A stretch of DNA of 64,000 bases from Macquaria australasica (lineage: Eukaryota; Chordata; Actinopteri; Centrarchiformes; Percichthyidae), in assembly GCA_005408345.1 (NCBI GenBank), contig SEMN01000312.1, positions 248,001 to 312,000 of the forward strand. The letters are read 5' to 3'. The notes beneath the pieces were generated by a model that made no database searches, was not told where the DNA came from, and was given only the letters and a program-made list of their open reading frames with translations. The position numbers and the translations under genes were made by a program. Each line of letters starts with the position of its first letter. Position 1 is the first letter of the stretch. Shown one piece after another: positions 50,401-62,597 of the stretch.

Positions 50401-50979
50401 CAAAGCCAAGATAACCTTGATGACATCACCATGACGTCATCGACTTTATGACTTTAGGAAGTTCCTCTAGAGCCACAGAAGACACAATACAACTGTTTTC
50501 ACAGGCTGAGTAGTCCTTCCTTCATGTGTAAAATCTGTGGAATCACCCTTTAAAGGACACAAACGCTTTTGGGTTTTTTATAACCAAATCAAGGAGAGTG
50601 GCTTTCTGAAAATGTATGTCATTGTCAAATTAAGTCATGATTTGATTTAAGTAGTCTATAGAGACAGAATGTATCCACTATCAGACTTGGTATTATTTGT
50701 GTTAGTATTTTGCAGAATGAAGACCTGACAGCAACACATGACAAACTGCCTCAGAATCAGCCATGTCCCTGTTAGGTTAAAGCTAAGTGAAACCCCAGTA
50801 TGGAGTGTTTGAAATCACAGAGGCTTTGTTCAGTATAGCCAGTTGCCAGGCATCAAAGAGTCTACAGTATAAGATCACGATGTTGAGATGGTTTTTCACT
50901 ACCTTATTGACTTGACAGAGCTCTAAGAAAGGCTATTGAAAAGCCACTCCGAGACAGAGCAGGAAAATAAACAAATAAA

Positions 50980-51640
50980 GAGATTTCTCATCAGACCAAG
51001 TCTTTTCTTTTAAGAGGCCTTTGTCTCTCTCATGTCAAATGCGACAAAAGCTATTAGCCCACGAAATGGCGTGTCTTTGTTTTAGTAGTGCATTCTGTCA
51101 TTTAGTGCTATGAAAAGACATGGAGCAAGGCACTATACTTCTTTGTGAAGATTTAATTAATGGTAATAATGTAGTCATGATAAACAAATGTCTCATCTGT
51201 CACTATGAAAGTAATTTCTATAAAATCAATGTTATTTTTGTAACAGTTCTATAATCCACATTCTAATTAGGCTTAAGCAGCTAGCTTGTCAGTAGAAAAA
51301 AAGAAACCCCCGTGGGCGTTTGCCATTCTTTTAATGAAAGAACATTAAAATGTAGGCTAAAGATTTGACACCATTTCTGTCTGTTGCGTGAACAGAAACC
51401 AATGAATGCACACTTGTTTTGCTGACCGCTCATCATTAATTTCCTGGCATTCTCTTTGTCATTTAGAGAAGTAAGTGTGTATTGTCTAATGCAAGAAATT
51501 CCCCATGACGCTGTATCAGTCAAATAATTTCCATAGCAGTAGGAATGACTAAATCTGTGCAGTGGGCCCAGTGTTGGGAAGAGTCTCTTAAGTGGTTCAG
51601 CCTTTTTGTGTACTGATGTATAAAGTGGCAATAGGACACA
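50980..51640. promoter_or_regulatory. Candidate conserved element in the presumed V-ATPase intron
   Basis: A unique stretch between MITEs and LINEs with AAGATTTAATTAATGGTAAT (51149-51168) and CATCATTAATTTCC. The 129-codon minus frame here (51281-51670) shows no domain. Confidence 0.3.
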
Positions 51641-52727
51641 TAGAAGATTTTTTTTTCTTTTGTAATGCAATACAATTTTCTCTATGCCTCTTTACACTAA
51701 AACTATTGTTCTGTTCATTGAAATCTTCACTCTTTTTGTTTTTTTGGTTTTAGTTTTAATATTGTATCCACCAAATGCAAAAAACAGGAGAAAGTTTTGC
51801 TGCCCTTTACCGTAGCTAATGATATAGTCTGAGATATAGTATGACCTGTTACAATTTTTTTTGGCATACTCTGGTCAAGTCAATTTTATTTATATAAGCC
51901 AGTATCACAAATTTGCCTCAGGTGCTTAGACCCTCGATTTGGAGGAGTAAAAAAAACCCCAAACCCCCCCCCCCCCCCTTTTTTTTTTACAGGGGGAAAA
52001 AATGGAAGAAACCTCAGGAAGAGCAACAGAGGAGGGATGCCTCTCCCAGGACGGACAGACTGCATGTCTGTGTGTACAGAATAGACAAACAATAAAATTA
52101 CAGTATGGACAATTATAATGACAAAATTATTTAGATTGAGGTAGAAATCTTCCAGTTTTGATTTACGCCATTTAGATTCCGTTCTCCTGCAGGCCTTCTT
52201 AAGAGCGCGTGTTTCTTTGGTAAACCAGGGTGTAGACCTCTTTGACCGTCTTGTTTTGGAAGAAAGAGGTGCAGCTGAATCCAGGAGACTAGAAAGAGCT
52301 GTGTTTAAGTCATTGGCACAATTTTCAACCAAATCAAAGGTGCCAGGACCACAGGTAATTGCTCAAATGCAAATGCAGCTAAGGTTGATGGACCAATGTG
52401 GCTAATGGTGAATACATAACAAAGACAGGGTAGTGTTACTTCAAATTTAATTAGAAGGTTTTTAGACATCACGACTGTGATAGGAGAGACGGTCAAGGCG
52501 GAAACCTTTATCCCGCGCAATAGAATTAAGTCAAGGGTATTACCACTGGAGTGCGTAGGTTCATGTACAAACTGAATTAAATCAAAAGTATCAAGAAGTG
52601 CCAGAAAGGCTTTACTTAGAGGATCAGAGGCCTCATTCAGGTGATTATTGAAATCACCAATAATTAAAATCTCATCAGAATAAGTAACAAGGTCTTACAG
52701 AAATTCTCCAAATTCTGCTAAAAATTG

Positions 52728-52795
52728 TGAAAAGTGCCCTGAGATAACTTTGTTATGATATGGCGCTATATAAATAAAACTGAATTGAATTGAAT
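52728..52795 (+). repeat. L2-type LINE 3' tail
   Basis: It reads AAGTGCCCTGAGATAACTTT and GGCGCTATATAAATAAAACT and ends in GAATTGAATTGAAT. It is inserted inside the minus-strand LINE endonuclease between codons for PYS and QFLAEF. Confidence 0.85.
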
Positions 52796-52812
52796 AAGGA
52801 CCAGGTGGTCTA

Positions 52813-54324
52813 CACTGTGTGCACAATTATTAGGCAAGTTGTATTCCTGAGGATTAATATTATTTTTGAACAAATGCAGTGCTCTCAGTCAATCCAAAAT
52901 GTTAATAAACCTCAAACCTGAGTATTTAACAAAGGAAAAGTGAGTTTTGGCTTTCTCAGGAGAATATCTGTGTGCAGAATTATTAGGCAACTAAATGGAA
53001 AAACTAAAAATGTCCCATCTCACTTGTTTATTTTCATTTATTAGAGTAAGAATAACAAATAAACAACTCGAAATTTACAAATAAACACTTCTGACATTCC
53101 AACAAATATTCAGTGACCAATATAGCAACCCTTCTTTTCAGTAACTGTCATGAGCCTTCCATCCATGGAGTCTGTTAGTTTCTTGATCTGTTGATCAACT
53201 TTTCGTGCAGCAGCAACCACAGCCTCCCAAATGCTGTTCAAAGAGGTGTATTGTCTTCCCTCACTGTAAATCTCACATTTAAGAAGGGCCCACAAGTTCT
53301 CAATAGGGTTTAGGTCAGATGAGGAAGGGGCCATGTCATTATTCTGTCATCTTTAAGGCCTTTGCTGGCTAGCCACACAGTGGAGTACATGGATGCATGT
53401 GATGGAGCATTGTCCTGCATAAAATTCATGGCCTTCTTGAATGATGTAGACTTTTTCCTGTACCACTGCTTGAAGAAAGTATCTTCTAAAAACCTGCAGT
53501 AGGTTTGGGAGTTGATTTTAAGTAGCTTTAAGTAGCTTTAACTAGCTCATCCTTAATAATAGCAGCCCATACCAGTACCCCACCTCCACCTTGCTGGCGT
53601 CTGACTCGAAGCGGAGCTCTGTGCCTATTAGTGATCCAGCCACGGGCCCATCCATCTGGTCCGTCAAGAGTCACTCATTTCATCCGTACATAAAACCTTT
53701 TGAAAAATCTGTCTTCAGATATCTCTTGGCCCAGTCTTGACGTTTCAACTTGTCTTGTTCAGTGGTGGTCGTGTTTCAGCCTTCCTTACCTGGGCCATGT
53801 CTCTGAGCACCGAACACCTTTTACTTCTGGACACTCCAGGTAAGTTGTATTTCTGGAATATGGCAGCACTGGAGGTTAATGGGTTCCTGGTAGCTTCACG
53901 TTTAATTCTTAAGTCTTTAGCAGTTAATTTGCGTCTTTTTTTCTCCACACGTTTCTTGCGACCCTGTTGACTATTTGCAACAAAACGTTTGATTGTTCGG
54001 TGATCACGCCTCAATAGCTTAGCTACTTCAAGAGTGCTGCATCCCTCTGAAAGGCATTTTGCAATTTTTGACTTTTCAGAGTCTGTTAAATCTCTTTTTT
54101 GGCCCATTTTGTCTGAGGTAAGGAAGCTGCCTAATAATTATGCACACCTTGATAATAGGGTGTTGATCACTTTAGGTCACACCCTCCCTCATTACACAAA
54201 TACACATCACCTGATAATGCTTAAATCCAATTAGCATTCAAGTTTATATAGCTTGGAGTTGGAAAATATGCATGAAAATGACAAGGTCAAGATACTCACT
54301 TGCCTAATAATTGTGCACGCAGTG
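52813..54324 (-). mobile_element. Tc1-like DNA transposon, 1512 bp, with terminal and inner repeats
   Basis: The termini are CACTGTGTGCACAATTATTA and its inverse at 54305-54324 (one mismatch), flanked by TA on both sides (52811-52812, 54325-54326). Inner copies of the terminal motif lie at 52969-52993 and 54126-54148, an IR/DR arrangement like that of Sleeping Beauty-type elements. The minus strand encodes a transposase: start at 54107 with MGQKRDLTDSEKSKIAKCLS and a helix-turn-helix region, GGGGVLVWAAI (about 53600), MQDNAPSHAS (second Asp at 53412-53414), and DLNPIENLW (catalytic Glu at 53299-53301). Frameshifts near 53340 and 53680 and a stop break it. Allowing for one lost base, the second Asp and the Glu are 37 residues apart. 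Confidence 0.93.
53110..54107 (-). pseudogene. Broken Tc1-like transposase gene
   Basis: The open pieces are 54107-53745 (DNA-binding half, 120 codons) and 53334-53110 (C-terminal end with the catalytic Glu). The middle, with both catalytic Asp positions, is split by at least two frameshifts. The enzyme would bind the terminal repeats and cut and paste the element at TA. Confidence 0.9.
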
Positions 54325-55968
54325 TATAGAGAACCACAAGGTGGAATGATTTGAGACAAAGCAATTCATAGTTTAATACAATAGCCTCAAAGGAGTTAAA
54401 TTTACTATCAAGATTGGAGGTTCAATTGAAAACAAGGTCAAAAACCGGTTTGCAGTCAGGGGAGGTGACTGCAACGTGAGCCGCACAACTGGTTGCACGG
54501 TCTTGCGAGCCTTCCTACTTCCTCCACAGGGGTAAACTGCATCAACTGCCGACGAGTCTAAGCTAGTGCTAACAGGCTTGCTATCAGGCCTGTGGCTGCT
54601 CCTATCTGGAGTGCCCGAGACATCTAAGTTAACGCTAGCAGAGATGAGCCATCATAATACAGTTAGAGATTGCATTAGCTGTGGGTAATGGGCTAAGCTA
54701 GTAGGCTAGGATAGGCTTGAATCTGAGCTGGCAGCAGCAAAGGTTACCCCCTAAAGCTAAGATTGATTCAAAAATAAAATATAACTAGAATGATATGGAC
54801 TCGGTTTGAGAGAGTAACAGTAGATATGAAAAGAGTGAAGAGATTAACAGGGAATCTAGGGGGAGAGAGTAAACAGCAGTTTTCGATCTTAAGGAAAATT
54901 CCGGTGTGTGTGTGTGTGTCACACGAAGCAGCATCACGGTGTCAATCTCATCATCTTAAAAACATTTGTCACTCATAATTTCCATGGTCGGTTAACTTTC
55001 CTAATACTTCACTATAGTTTTCAACATCCATGTTGTAGTGCAATACATTAACCAGCAGCTTTTTGCATCTGTCTACTGGAAACAGTAGCAGACACTGAAG
55101 CTGCGGTTGCCTAGGAGCAGTTAACCTAACATTTTTCATGACGTTCATCTATTTAAGAGTTGCTATTTCTGTAAACCGACTAACGACAATCCGTAGAGCT
55201 GTGTACATCTTATGTATGCTTTTCGACATTTTTGTGGCAATTTTTCTGTCGCTGTTTTTCATGGATATAGCTATTTTTCTGGGTCTGGCACAAAAGACGA
55301 GACGACGTCTCCATTTTTAATCCCACCTACAAACTAGTTGTAGCATTCACCGGCCTTAAATGCCTACCACTGCTTTCAGAAGCACATGCAGAAAGTGTTG
55401 GTCTACAGTAGTTTTACGCATCAACTTTAGCTTAGCAAATAACTGGAGCAGAATAGACCACAGACCACCTCCAGATGTGACAGTGCTGATTGAGTGACAG
55501 AATGACTGTTGGCAAATTGTGATACATAAGGCAATATTATACAGAGGGGATTGCCATGTTGCTAAAGATTCAGGTATGCTAGGCTGCCACGAATGAATAA
55601 ATGCAGGGGAAACGCTAAAATAATCACATGAGTATTTGGGTTGTACCTCTCGAGTTCCCCATCAGTAATATCTGAGGGCCACTCAGGCTTACTAGACTAC
55701 ATCTCTTGGTTCAGGCTTCCTTGTGAAACTAGAGCCAGTCTTGGATAGATCCAAACAATATGTGGATTTAGGTGATATATTCTAAATCAACAACAAAATA
55801 TGTACATGTAATATTAAATATAAAACATCATAAATAGGCCTACTGCTAGTATTTCAACAACTCAAACAACAAAATATAGGCCAGTTGTGCACACAATATT
55901 CAAAATCATGAGAGCATAGCAATCAACAATACAAATATTGATCAACAATATCAATAACAACAATACCA

Positions 55969-57720
55969 TTAACTGTACAAATAAATTTCTCTATATTCGC
56001 ACCTCAAGAGGTTTGTGTGTCCTATTTGAGCTAGACCTGACATCTTTTCATTAATGTTTGGGGTCAAGCAATGAGCTGCTGAAACACTCAGGATGGAGTC
56101 AAGGTGTCTGTCAGTGAGACGTGTCCTGTGAGATGTTTTGTTGTTAATTACAGAGAACAGCTGCTTGCACAGATATGTCCTACCAAACATTCAGAGCATC
56201 CTGGCGGCCTGCAGGTGGAGTTAGGGCATAGTCTGGGATGAAATGGGAGAGTTGACCTGCCCCGACAGAATCATACTTGGCCTTCAGTCCGCTGTTACAC
56301 TGGTGTTCTGTGAGCTGCATGTTCACTCGTGCGCTGTCCACATAAAATTCAATTCAAAATCGAATTTCTGTCTCTCAAAGTCAGCAAAGCTTCTTGTGAA
56401 CTCGCATGAAGTGTGTTCAATTTCTTGTCAAAAAATGCACATGGGAAAGGAGTGAGCTCTTTTGTGATTGTTTGGCTGGATGGAAAGTGGCCCAAGTTGT
56501 TGTATTTGATTTTCCCACAAGCACAATTTGGTTTTGTAAGGCTTTCACTGCATCGTACATGTCTGTGATCACAAGGTTGCGTCCCTGCAGCTGTAGGTTC
56601 ACCATATTGAGATGGTTTGTGACGTCACACAAAAAAGCCAAGTCAAACAGCTACCTGTCATCTCAGGTTGGCTCTTTCCCCTTACTTTCCATGAAATGGC
56701 ATATTTCTCAAAAAATTTATTGAGCATTTTGCCCGACTGAGCCATCACACCTATGTGTGGTAGGGCACATCTTCGTATGCCGAATGCACCTTTTCAGAAA
56801 TGACAAACTGTCGTGGTTCACTGTCTTTGTTACAGTGCTCATCACATTATCCATGTTCAGTGCTTAACTACAAAGTGTCTCCTGGTGTATAATGCAATGG
56901 TACGCTGTCAGCTCACCTGGGCAATTCTTCTTGCACATCTTTTCTCTCATCCTTCCCACCTATGCGCTCCTGTCACAGCACATCGCTGGTGTTCTGTTTG
57001 TCGTGTAAGTCCCGTGAGTTTGTGCCACGGCAACTTCATGTCATTCACACATTTCTCCACTTCCTAGAAAATGTCCTTTCCGGTCGTCATATCATGCATT
57101 GATTTAACATCCAGAAGCTCTTCCGTGACAGATCATTTGGAATCCACCCCACGGATGAAAACTGACAACTGAGCAGTATCTGTAGCATCAGTACTCTCAC
57201 CCACAGCAAGCGAATAACCTACAAAGTCTTTCTCCTTATCAGTGAGTTGGTCTTGAAGATCACCGGCAAGCTCATCCACTCAATCAGGCACTGAATTCCT
57301 GCTAGGGCTGACATTTGCGTATGTTTTTTTTTTTATGGGCACACTATGTTGCAAACTTGGCAAACAATGCTTCAAAAATTCACCCTCAGTAAATGGCTGG
57401 CCTGGTTTGACTATTTCTTCTGCCATATAAAACTGGCTTTCACTGCAGCATCACTCTGAGATTTGGCCATCTTAAACATCTCCTGCTGTGCAGAAAGAGT
57501 CCTCTTCAATTCTGACACTTTCTTTTCCCTCTGCTCTCCATTCAACTCACCATATTTGTTGTGGTGTTTTGTCTCATAATGCTTCCTTATATTGTACTCC
57601 TTCATCATGGCCACATCGGCCCCCCAAGCAAGACGAGGGGCTTTATCTCTGTTGTAGGTAAACGGGTATTCAATCCCATCTGTCTTGGAACCCCCTGTTT
57701 TCACTATATACTTTTCTTTT
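55969..57720 (-). pseudogene. hAT-type transposase relic (GTF2IRD2-like group)
   Basis: Read 5' to 3' on the minus strand. 57704-57411 has an N-terminal zinc-finger-like region with MMKEYNIRKHYETKHHNKY and QREKKVSELKRTLSAQQ. 56641-56417 has FLCDVTNHLNMVNLQLQGRN then ITDMYDAVKALQNQI. 56190-55969 has the C-terminal dimerisation region with FGRTYLCKQLFSVINNKTSH and LTDRHLDSIL. The order and motifs match domesticated and transposon proteins of this group. Stops and frameshifts separate the pieces. Terminal repeats could not be placed with confidence. Confidence 0.82.
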
Positions 57721-59403
57721 GGCCATTTTATTTATTTCTTGCTAGCTAAGTTAGCTAGCTAAAAGCGAAAAGCTGAGTGGAGCTGCTGTTTGTTTTTTTT
57801 GTCAGTGATTGGTCGTTGACTTTTTAATGGGTAACCAGAGCCCACAGAGCCTGCTGTCTCAGCAGGAGACCTAATTGATTAAGAACGCAGATTGTTGCTG
57901 GGGATTGTAGTGCAGCGCATTGTGGACAATATTGAAATGGGCTTGTAACGTATAGACTATTAATAGAAAATCTAAATCATCTCACGGGCCAGTAAGAAGA
58001 AGAATAATCGATAAATGTCCTAAAGTGTGTAAATTGTGATAAAGCCTATAACTTTGTCCCTGGTCATAATGAGGAAACATAATAAAAAGCTTTGAAGTGA
58101 GCAGGTTACCTGGTTAGCCAAAATATGCCTCAGCTACAGCAAATGACTATAGCAGCAAACTCTGTCACTGCCCATGCTTCTAGCTATTGTAACCAGAGTA
58201 ATCCACCACCTTTGTAATGAAGCTGTTGTGTTAATGAGCTGCCTTTCTGTATACACAGCGTTGTTCCTTTACCATACTACCTACCAGCAAAAAGGCCCTG
58301 CAGACATGTGGCCTCACTCGGCTCGCAAATTTGGTCCTGGTTCGAGTCTGATTACATTTCCTCACAATCAGTGCAGTGAGGTAGGGAGTCCTCCATATAT
58401 GGAGTACCTGCGTACCTGCAGGGTTAAAAGCCCGTCTATTTTGTAGGGGTGTCAAAACCAGGAGCAGGACTGTCAACATGTCAAAACACAGATTGGTTGG
58501 CAATTGTTTGGAAAGAGGCGTGTCTTTCCTGGCTGTGGTTTTAAAACACTTATTTGTTCTAAAAGTTGTCTGCCATTTGTTAACAAAACATCTGACTTGG
58601 CCTTCATCTGTTTTTTGGCTCATATTATTCACAGATTTCTTTTCTAATGTTAAAAGCACAAAGAACTTCCTGCAGGTTGAAAATGTAATCTAGATGTGTT
58701 TTTTGTGCTTTTGTATCCAAAAATATAGCAATTGGTTTTTTTTTTCACTGCACAAATAAATGTTGAAAATAGATTGTCCTGTCTACAACTCTCAAACAAA
58801 TAATGGTTGGTATCACTGTTTTTTCATTTTATCAAATCTTAGGGATATATTCTTCCTCTTATTTGTTATTACCTTGGTGTTTTTTTTTTTCTGCTGAAGG
58901 TTATCTGTTTCATTTAACCCAAAATTGTTGAGATAATAAAGATATAGTAATAGATTAGATAGAAGATGTAGAGAATAGATTTTTCTGTCTTCTTAGATCA
59001 TTTTCATCAGTTCACCAAACACATGGCAGTTGTAGTGATTGACAGTTTTGGTTTTGTGCAGTGATCAGAATGAGTGTAATGTACAGAGTAGAGTAACATA
59101 CAAAGTATGTTAATATACTGCTCACGTGCCTTATGTACATTGAAAGAGTGGTTGGTAATCGTTCCCTCCTGCTCAGCACAAGCTAATGTAAGGTTCAAGT
59201 TATTCACTTCCAGTGGGTATTTTCATCCTGGTAGTGGTGTAAGGTTTATTGCCTGTGTTGTGTCTTGGCAACAGATTTACTTGTGACTACCAGCACGTAG
59301 CCCTCCGTCACAGCTCAGCAAGGAAACACAAACACAGAGGTAATTCCATTTGATTTGTCTAACTCTGACTGCATTTTCACACAGAACAAGGACTGTGGAT
59401 TAG

Positions 59404-59580
59404 GGCTGTCACTTTTTCTTTGAAATTTAAACTTTCGCTTTGAACCGAGGAAAACATTTTATATTCGAACTGTAATGACCTGTTCGAATTTAAAATGTAA
59501 AGAATATAAGCCCAACAAGTAGCTTGCCTTGTGTTACAGCAGAGGGTGCTCTTAAAATTCACTTTCATCCTATTGCATGA
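59404..59580. repeat. Probable hAT MITE fragment (TAGGGCTGTCA end)
   Basis: It starts TAGGGCTGTCACTTTTTC, followed by TTCGAA-rich sequence and CAGCAGAGGGTGC. The other end was not found. Confidence 0.4.
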
Positions 59581-60326
59581 CCTATTGCCCTATCAGTAAA
59601 TTAATCTAATAAATAACAAAACTAGATCAAAACCTAGTATATGGCTGGACAGTGTATGGTCAATGTGCTTTATTATGGGCAAATTGTTACACGGATAGTC
59701 AGTGGTTGTGTCTATAATGTGAATTCCTGGATATTAAATGTTCATCTGCAATTTTCTGTAGTGGTCCCAGTAATTGTTCTTAAAGTGTACTGCAGTAGAA
59801 TATTGCATGACATGGTTTAGCTATGTTTGAGTAAATCAATGGCGTTGCAAGAACAGTACTTTCTACTCATATCTTAAGATGTTTGATTTGAAAGATAACT
59901 TATTCTAATTATCTATTAACTCCCACTGCTCTTCTGTTTGTTTCTATGTGCGAGATATCTCGTTTTTCTATGACTCACTCTATATTGAGTGTTTTGTCAG
60001 AGTGATTGTTATTTGGGGTACTTTAACTGTGCGCTCTCCCTCATGCCTCTCAGCGCATGGAGAGCTGTTTTCTCTCCTACTCTGCTCTCTGCTGGACTGT
60101 TACAGTGCGTAATCATCGTCTCCGCTACTCACAGCAGTAGGTTTCATGTTGTTTTACAGTTTCATTCCCTCATGGTGAACATCAGGTATTGTACTGTCTG
60201 TGTTCCATTTGTGCACATATGATGCACTGTAATGTGACATTATTGATTTCTTGTGAAGTGGGTGTGTGTTTGTGCATCTGGGTACCGGATTGACCCAGTG
60301 GGGCATGGGCCAGCTTCACCCTTATC

Positions 60327-60630
60327 CCACTAGTGATAGCCTTGGAGGGTGAAGCCTATATGAAATATAACATTAGTTACTTACTGCAGCCCTCTAAGCT
60401 ATCGGCCCCACTCATTCCTTTAACAAGGTGAAGAAAAAGCTGTTCTTAGGAGCCGATTGTCTGGTCTCAACTAAACTTATAAACAAGGTGAGACCGAGGT
60501 GGGGTCCACGTAGTAAGTGGGCGTAGACTAAAAGTCTTCAATGCGAGTGAGGTATGAACCCACTAGCGATAGCCGTAGAGGGCTCTGCCTAGACTTACAG
60601 AATCTGGAGTTATGGTATGTAACTAATGTT
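60327..60630. repeat. Cluster of direct and inverted repeats, family unknown
   Basis: CCACTAGTGATAGCC (60327) recurs as CCACTAGCGATAGCC (60560), each followed by a GGAGGG/AGAGGG and GCCT block. AACATTAGTTAC (60369-60380) faces its exact inverse GTAACTAATGTT (60619-60630). GCCCTCTAAGCTATCGG (60389-60405) is a third, inverted unit. Confidence 0.7.
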
Positions 60631-60739
60631 AGCGCCTATTCATTTTTAATTGCCAGTGGAGAAACTCTAACACTCGTCCGACCAGCAGCTTCATCACTCA
60701 GTAAGTCTTTTGCGTTTGTAGAGCTGGCCTCTGCTTTGT

Positions 60740-61180
60740 GGTGGTCCAGCCAAAAATGAAGGACGCTAGCGAGCAAAGCCATGCTGATTGGACAATCACG
60801 ACACAGAAGCATCTGAGAAGCAGTGTGTGGAAGTATTTCGGATTCTTCACCATAGATTGCAAAATTACCAACAAAGATAAGGCTGTTTGCAGACTTTGTC
60901 AAAGCAGCTGCCTTACTCTACAATGGCAACAAATCTGAGAAATCATCTGCTAGCTGCAACCCAAGTGAGGCAGCGGCGGCACCAGAAATGAGTGGAGCAA
61001 TGTCAGCTGTACAACCTCGTCTCACTACCTACTTTTCACCACAGTCATCCTCAGGACCCAGACATTCACACAAAAAGGCCATCACCGATGAGATGGCAAG
61101 ATTTATATACAAGGATATGTGACCCATTGGCATTGTTTGGGGAGAAGGTTTTCAGGATAATGATGCAAATAAAATTCCAA
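60740..61180 (+). pseudogene. hAT transposase relic with BED zinc finger (ZBED-like)
   Basis: Frames give SSVWKYFGFFTID followed by KAVCRLCQSSC (BED finger, Cys-x2-Cys) and, after a frameshift, ATNLRNHLLAATQ, then SHKKAITDEMARFIYKDM. These are the successive N-terminal blocks of hAT transposases. The rest of the element is missing. It is a different hAT lineage from the 55969-57720 relic. Confidence 0.7.
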
Positions 61181-61559
61181 GTCACACAACCCAATCTCAA
61201 GGCACATAGTATGACACCATGTGGTAAAAATATATAGACAATAGAAGGATAAGAAGGTGTCGCTGACCACTGCAGGGATGTGTTACCCTATATGGGTTGC
61301 GGTTGAATTAATTCTAAAAAAAATATGTGTTAAGATTATATTCAAACTGGATTTTTGGAAAAAGTGACAGTGCTACTGTGAATGTTTTCCCCCTTATTTT
61401 ACATTTTAGTCACTCTATGAAGGGATCTCTCCTTGGACGGTGTGAGAAGGAATGATTACAACAACAAGTAACTCTCAACATACAGTACATATAGCATATG
61501 TATTGTATTAAGGTAGACTTGGGAAAAAAATATCCTAACCTATGATTGAGCAGGGCTTT

Positions 61560-62200
61560 TACATCTTTATATCATCTTAGCTGCTCTTTCTACTCTTTTA
61601 CAACTGTCATTGTTCTGAGATTTTGTCATCATGGTTTGTGTTTTAACCAGCCTCTGGAAGTGTGGAGAGGAGGGTAAATAAATTATCCTGACCTGCAGCG
61701 TAGCTACACAGATTTGTTTTGGGGGGGGTGTTGTAGGTTGTAGGTTTGAACCAATTAGCATTCCCATGTCCATTGGGGCTGTGGGAATCCCTTGAAGTAG
61801 AGGCTAAGATGTGATTGTGAGGCTGCACATCACAGCAACCACTGCTTTGTAGCGCTCATTTATTGTCAGAATGATGATGCGCCCCCATCTCCATTCCAGC
61901 TTCGACCCCCCCCCCCTGGAGTTCCCCCCTCTTTCAGCTGGGAAATTGAATTGTGTTGGAATGCTCTGTGCCTCTTTTCTCTGGCACTTGAATGGGCTCT
62001 TTAGTATTTCACACCAAGGTGTCCTTCAGGGTGCGAGGTCAGGCTACCAAAACAGCTTCTAGTGGCGGATTAGGACCAATTAACATCTTTGTACACAAAG
62101 GGCTCTGGCAGCTGAACAGGCTGCAGGGTGACCCACACTGCCGTTGCATGCCAAGCCAGGGGACTGCTGCACTTGAGCTGAAGTAGCAAAAGAGGGGTGG
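61560..62200. promoter_or_regulatory. Candidate cis-regulatory block with SOX and homeodomain motifs
   Basis: GGATTA (62067-62072), CAATTA (62078-62083) and the facing SOX half-sites CTTTGT-AC-ACAAAG (62087-62100) lie within 34 bases. The sequence around them is repeat-free except for short G and C runs. Confidence 0.35.
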
Positions 62201-62597
62201 AGAAAGTTTTCCAAACCTAATGGGAAATGTTGCTACTTCACACCTCATGAACGTATAGCCCATTGAGCAATCGTTATCTTGTGAAATGAGAGAGCAAACC
62301 ACTTTTTTTAATCACAGGTATATGCAAGAGGGTGCCATGAACTGTCCTGTTATTTTTTTACTTTCATATAATGATGGACTACTATATAGGGTCACGATTA
62401 GGCCTTTAATCCCTCTGGAAGTACCCATTCAAATGTTCACTTCACACTTAGTTCCACCAAATGGCAGATACATTTGCTATAAAGAATCAACCTTAAAAAC
62501 ACTTTAAAAACTATTAGGACGTAGCAATTGATGATGTACTGTGTCCCGCATTTGTCATGTTTTCCTCATTGCTTCAGGCACTTGGCCAAATTTCAAC

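Larger units (their letters stand above)
51873..54560 (-). mobile_element. L2-type LINE, minus strand, deleted and interrupted
   Basis: Minus-strand frames read FNSFEAIVLNYELLCLKSFH (54420-54330), then RPPGPYS (about 52800), then DEILIIGDFNNHLNEASD (endonuclease GDFN box, about 52660), HEPTHSSGNTLDLIL, and STPWFTKETRALKKACRR (linker to RT, 52250-52150). The RT domain is deleted. A 3' UTR-like segment with AAATAAAATTGACTTGACC at its end follows at 52115-51873, with poly-C/T at 51962-51988. It is interrupted by a LINE tail at 52728-52795 and by a Tc1 element at 52813-54324. Confidence 0.8.

Noticed and set aside
51281..51670. 129-codon minus-strand frame
   Set aside because: No domain, no conserved motif; more likely non-coding unique DNA.
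56417..57704. A host gene encoding a zinc-finger protein
   Set aside because: The pieces are in hAT transposase order but separated by stops and frameshifts; a transposon relic explains them.
58231..58659. 142-codon minus-strand frame
   Set aside because: The longest chance-like frame outside known genes; basic, without any recognisable motif, domain or splice context.
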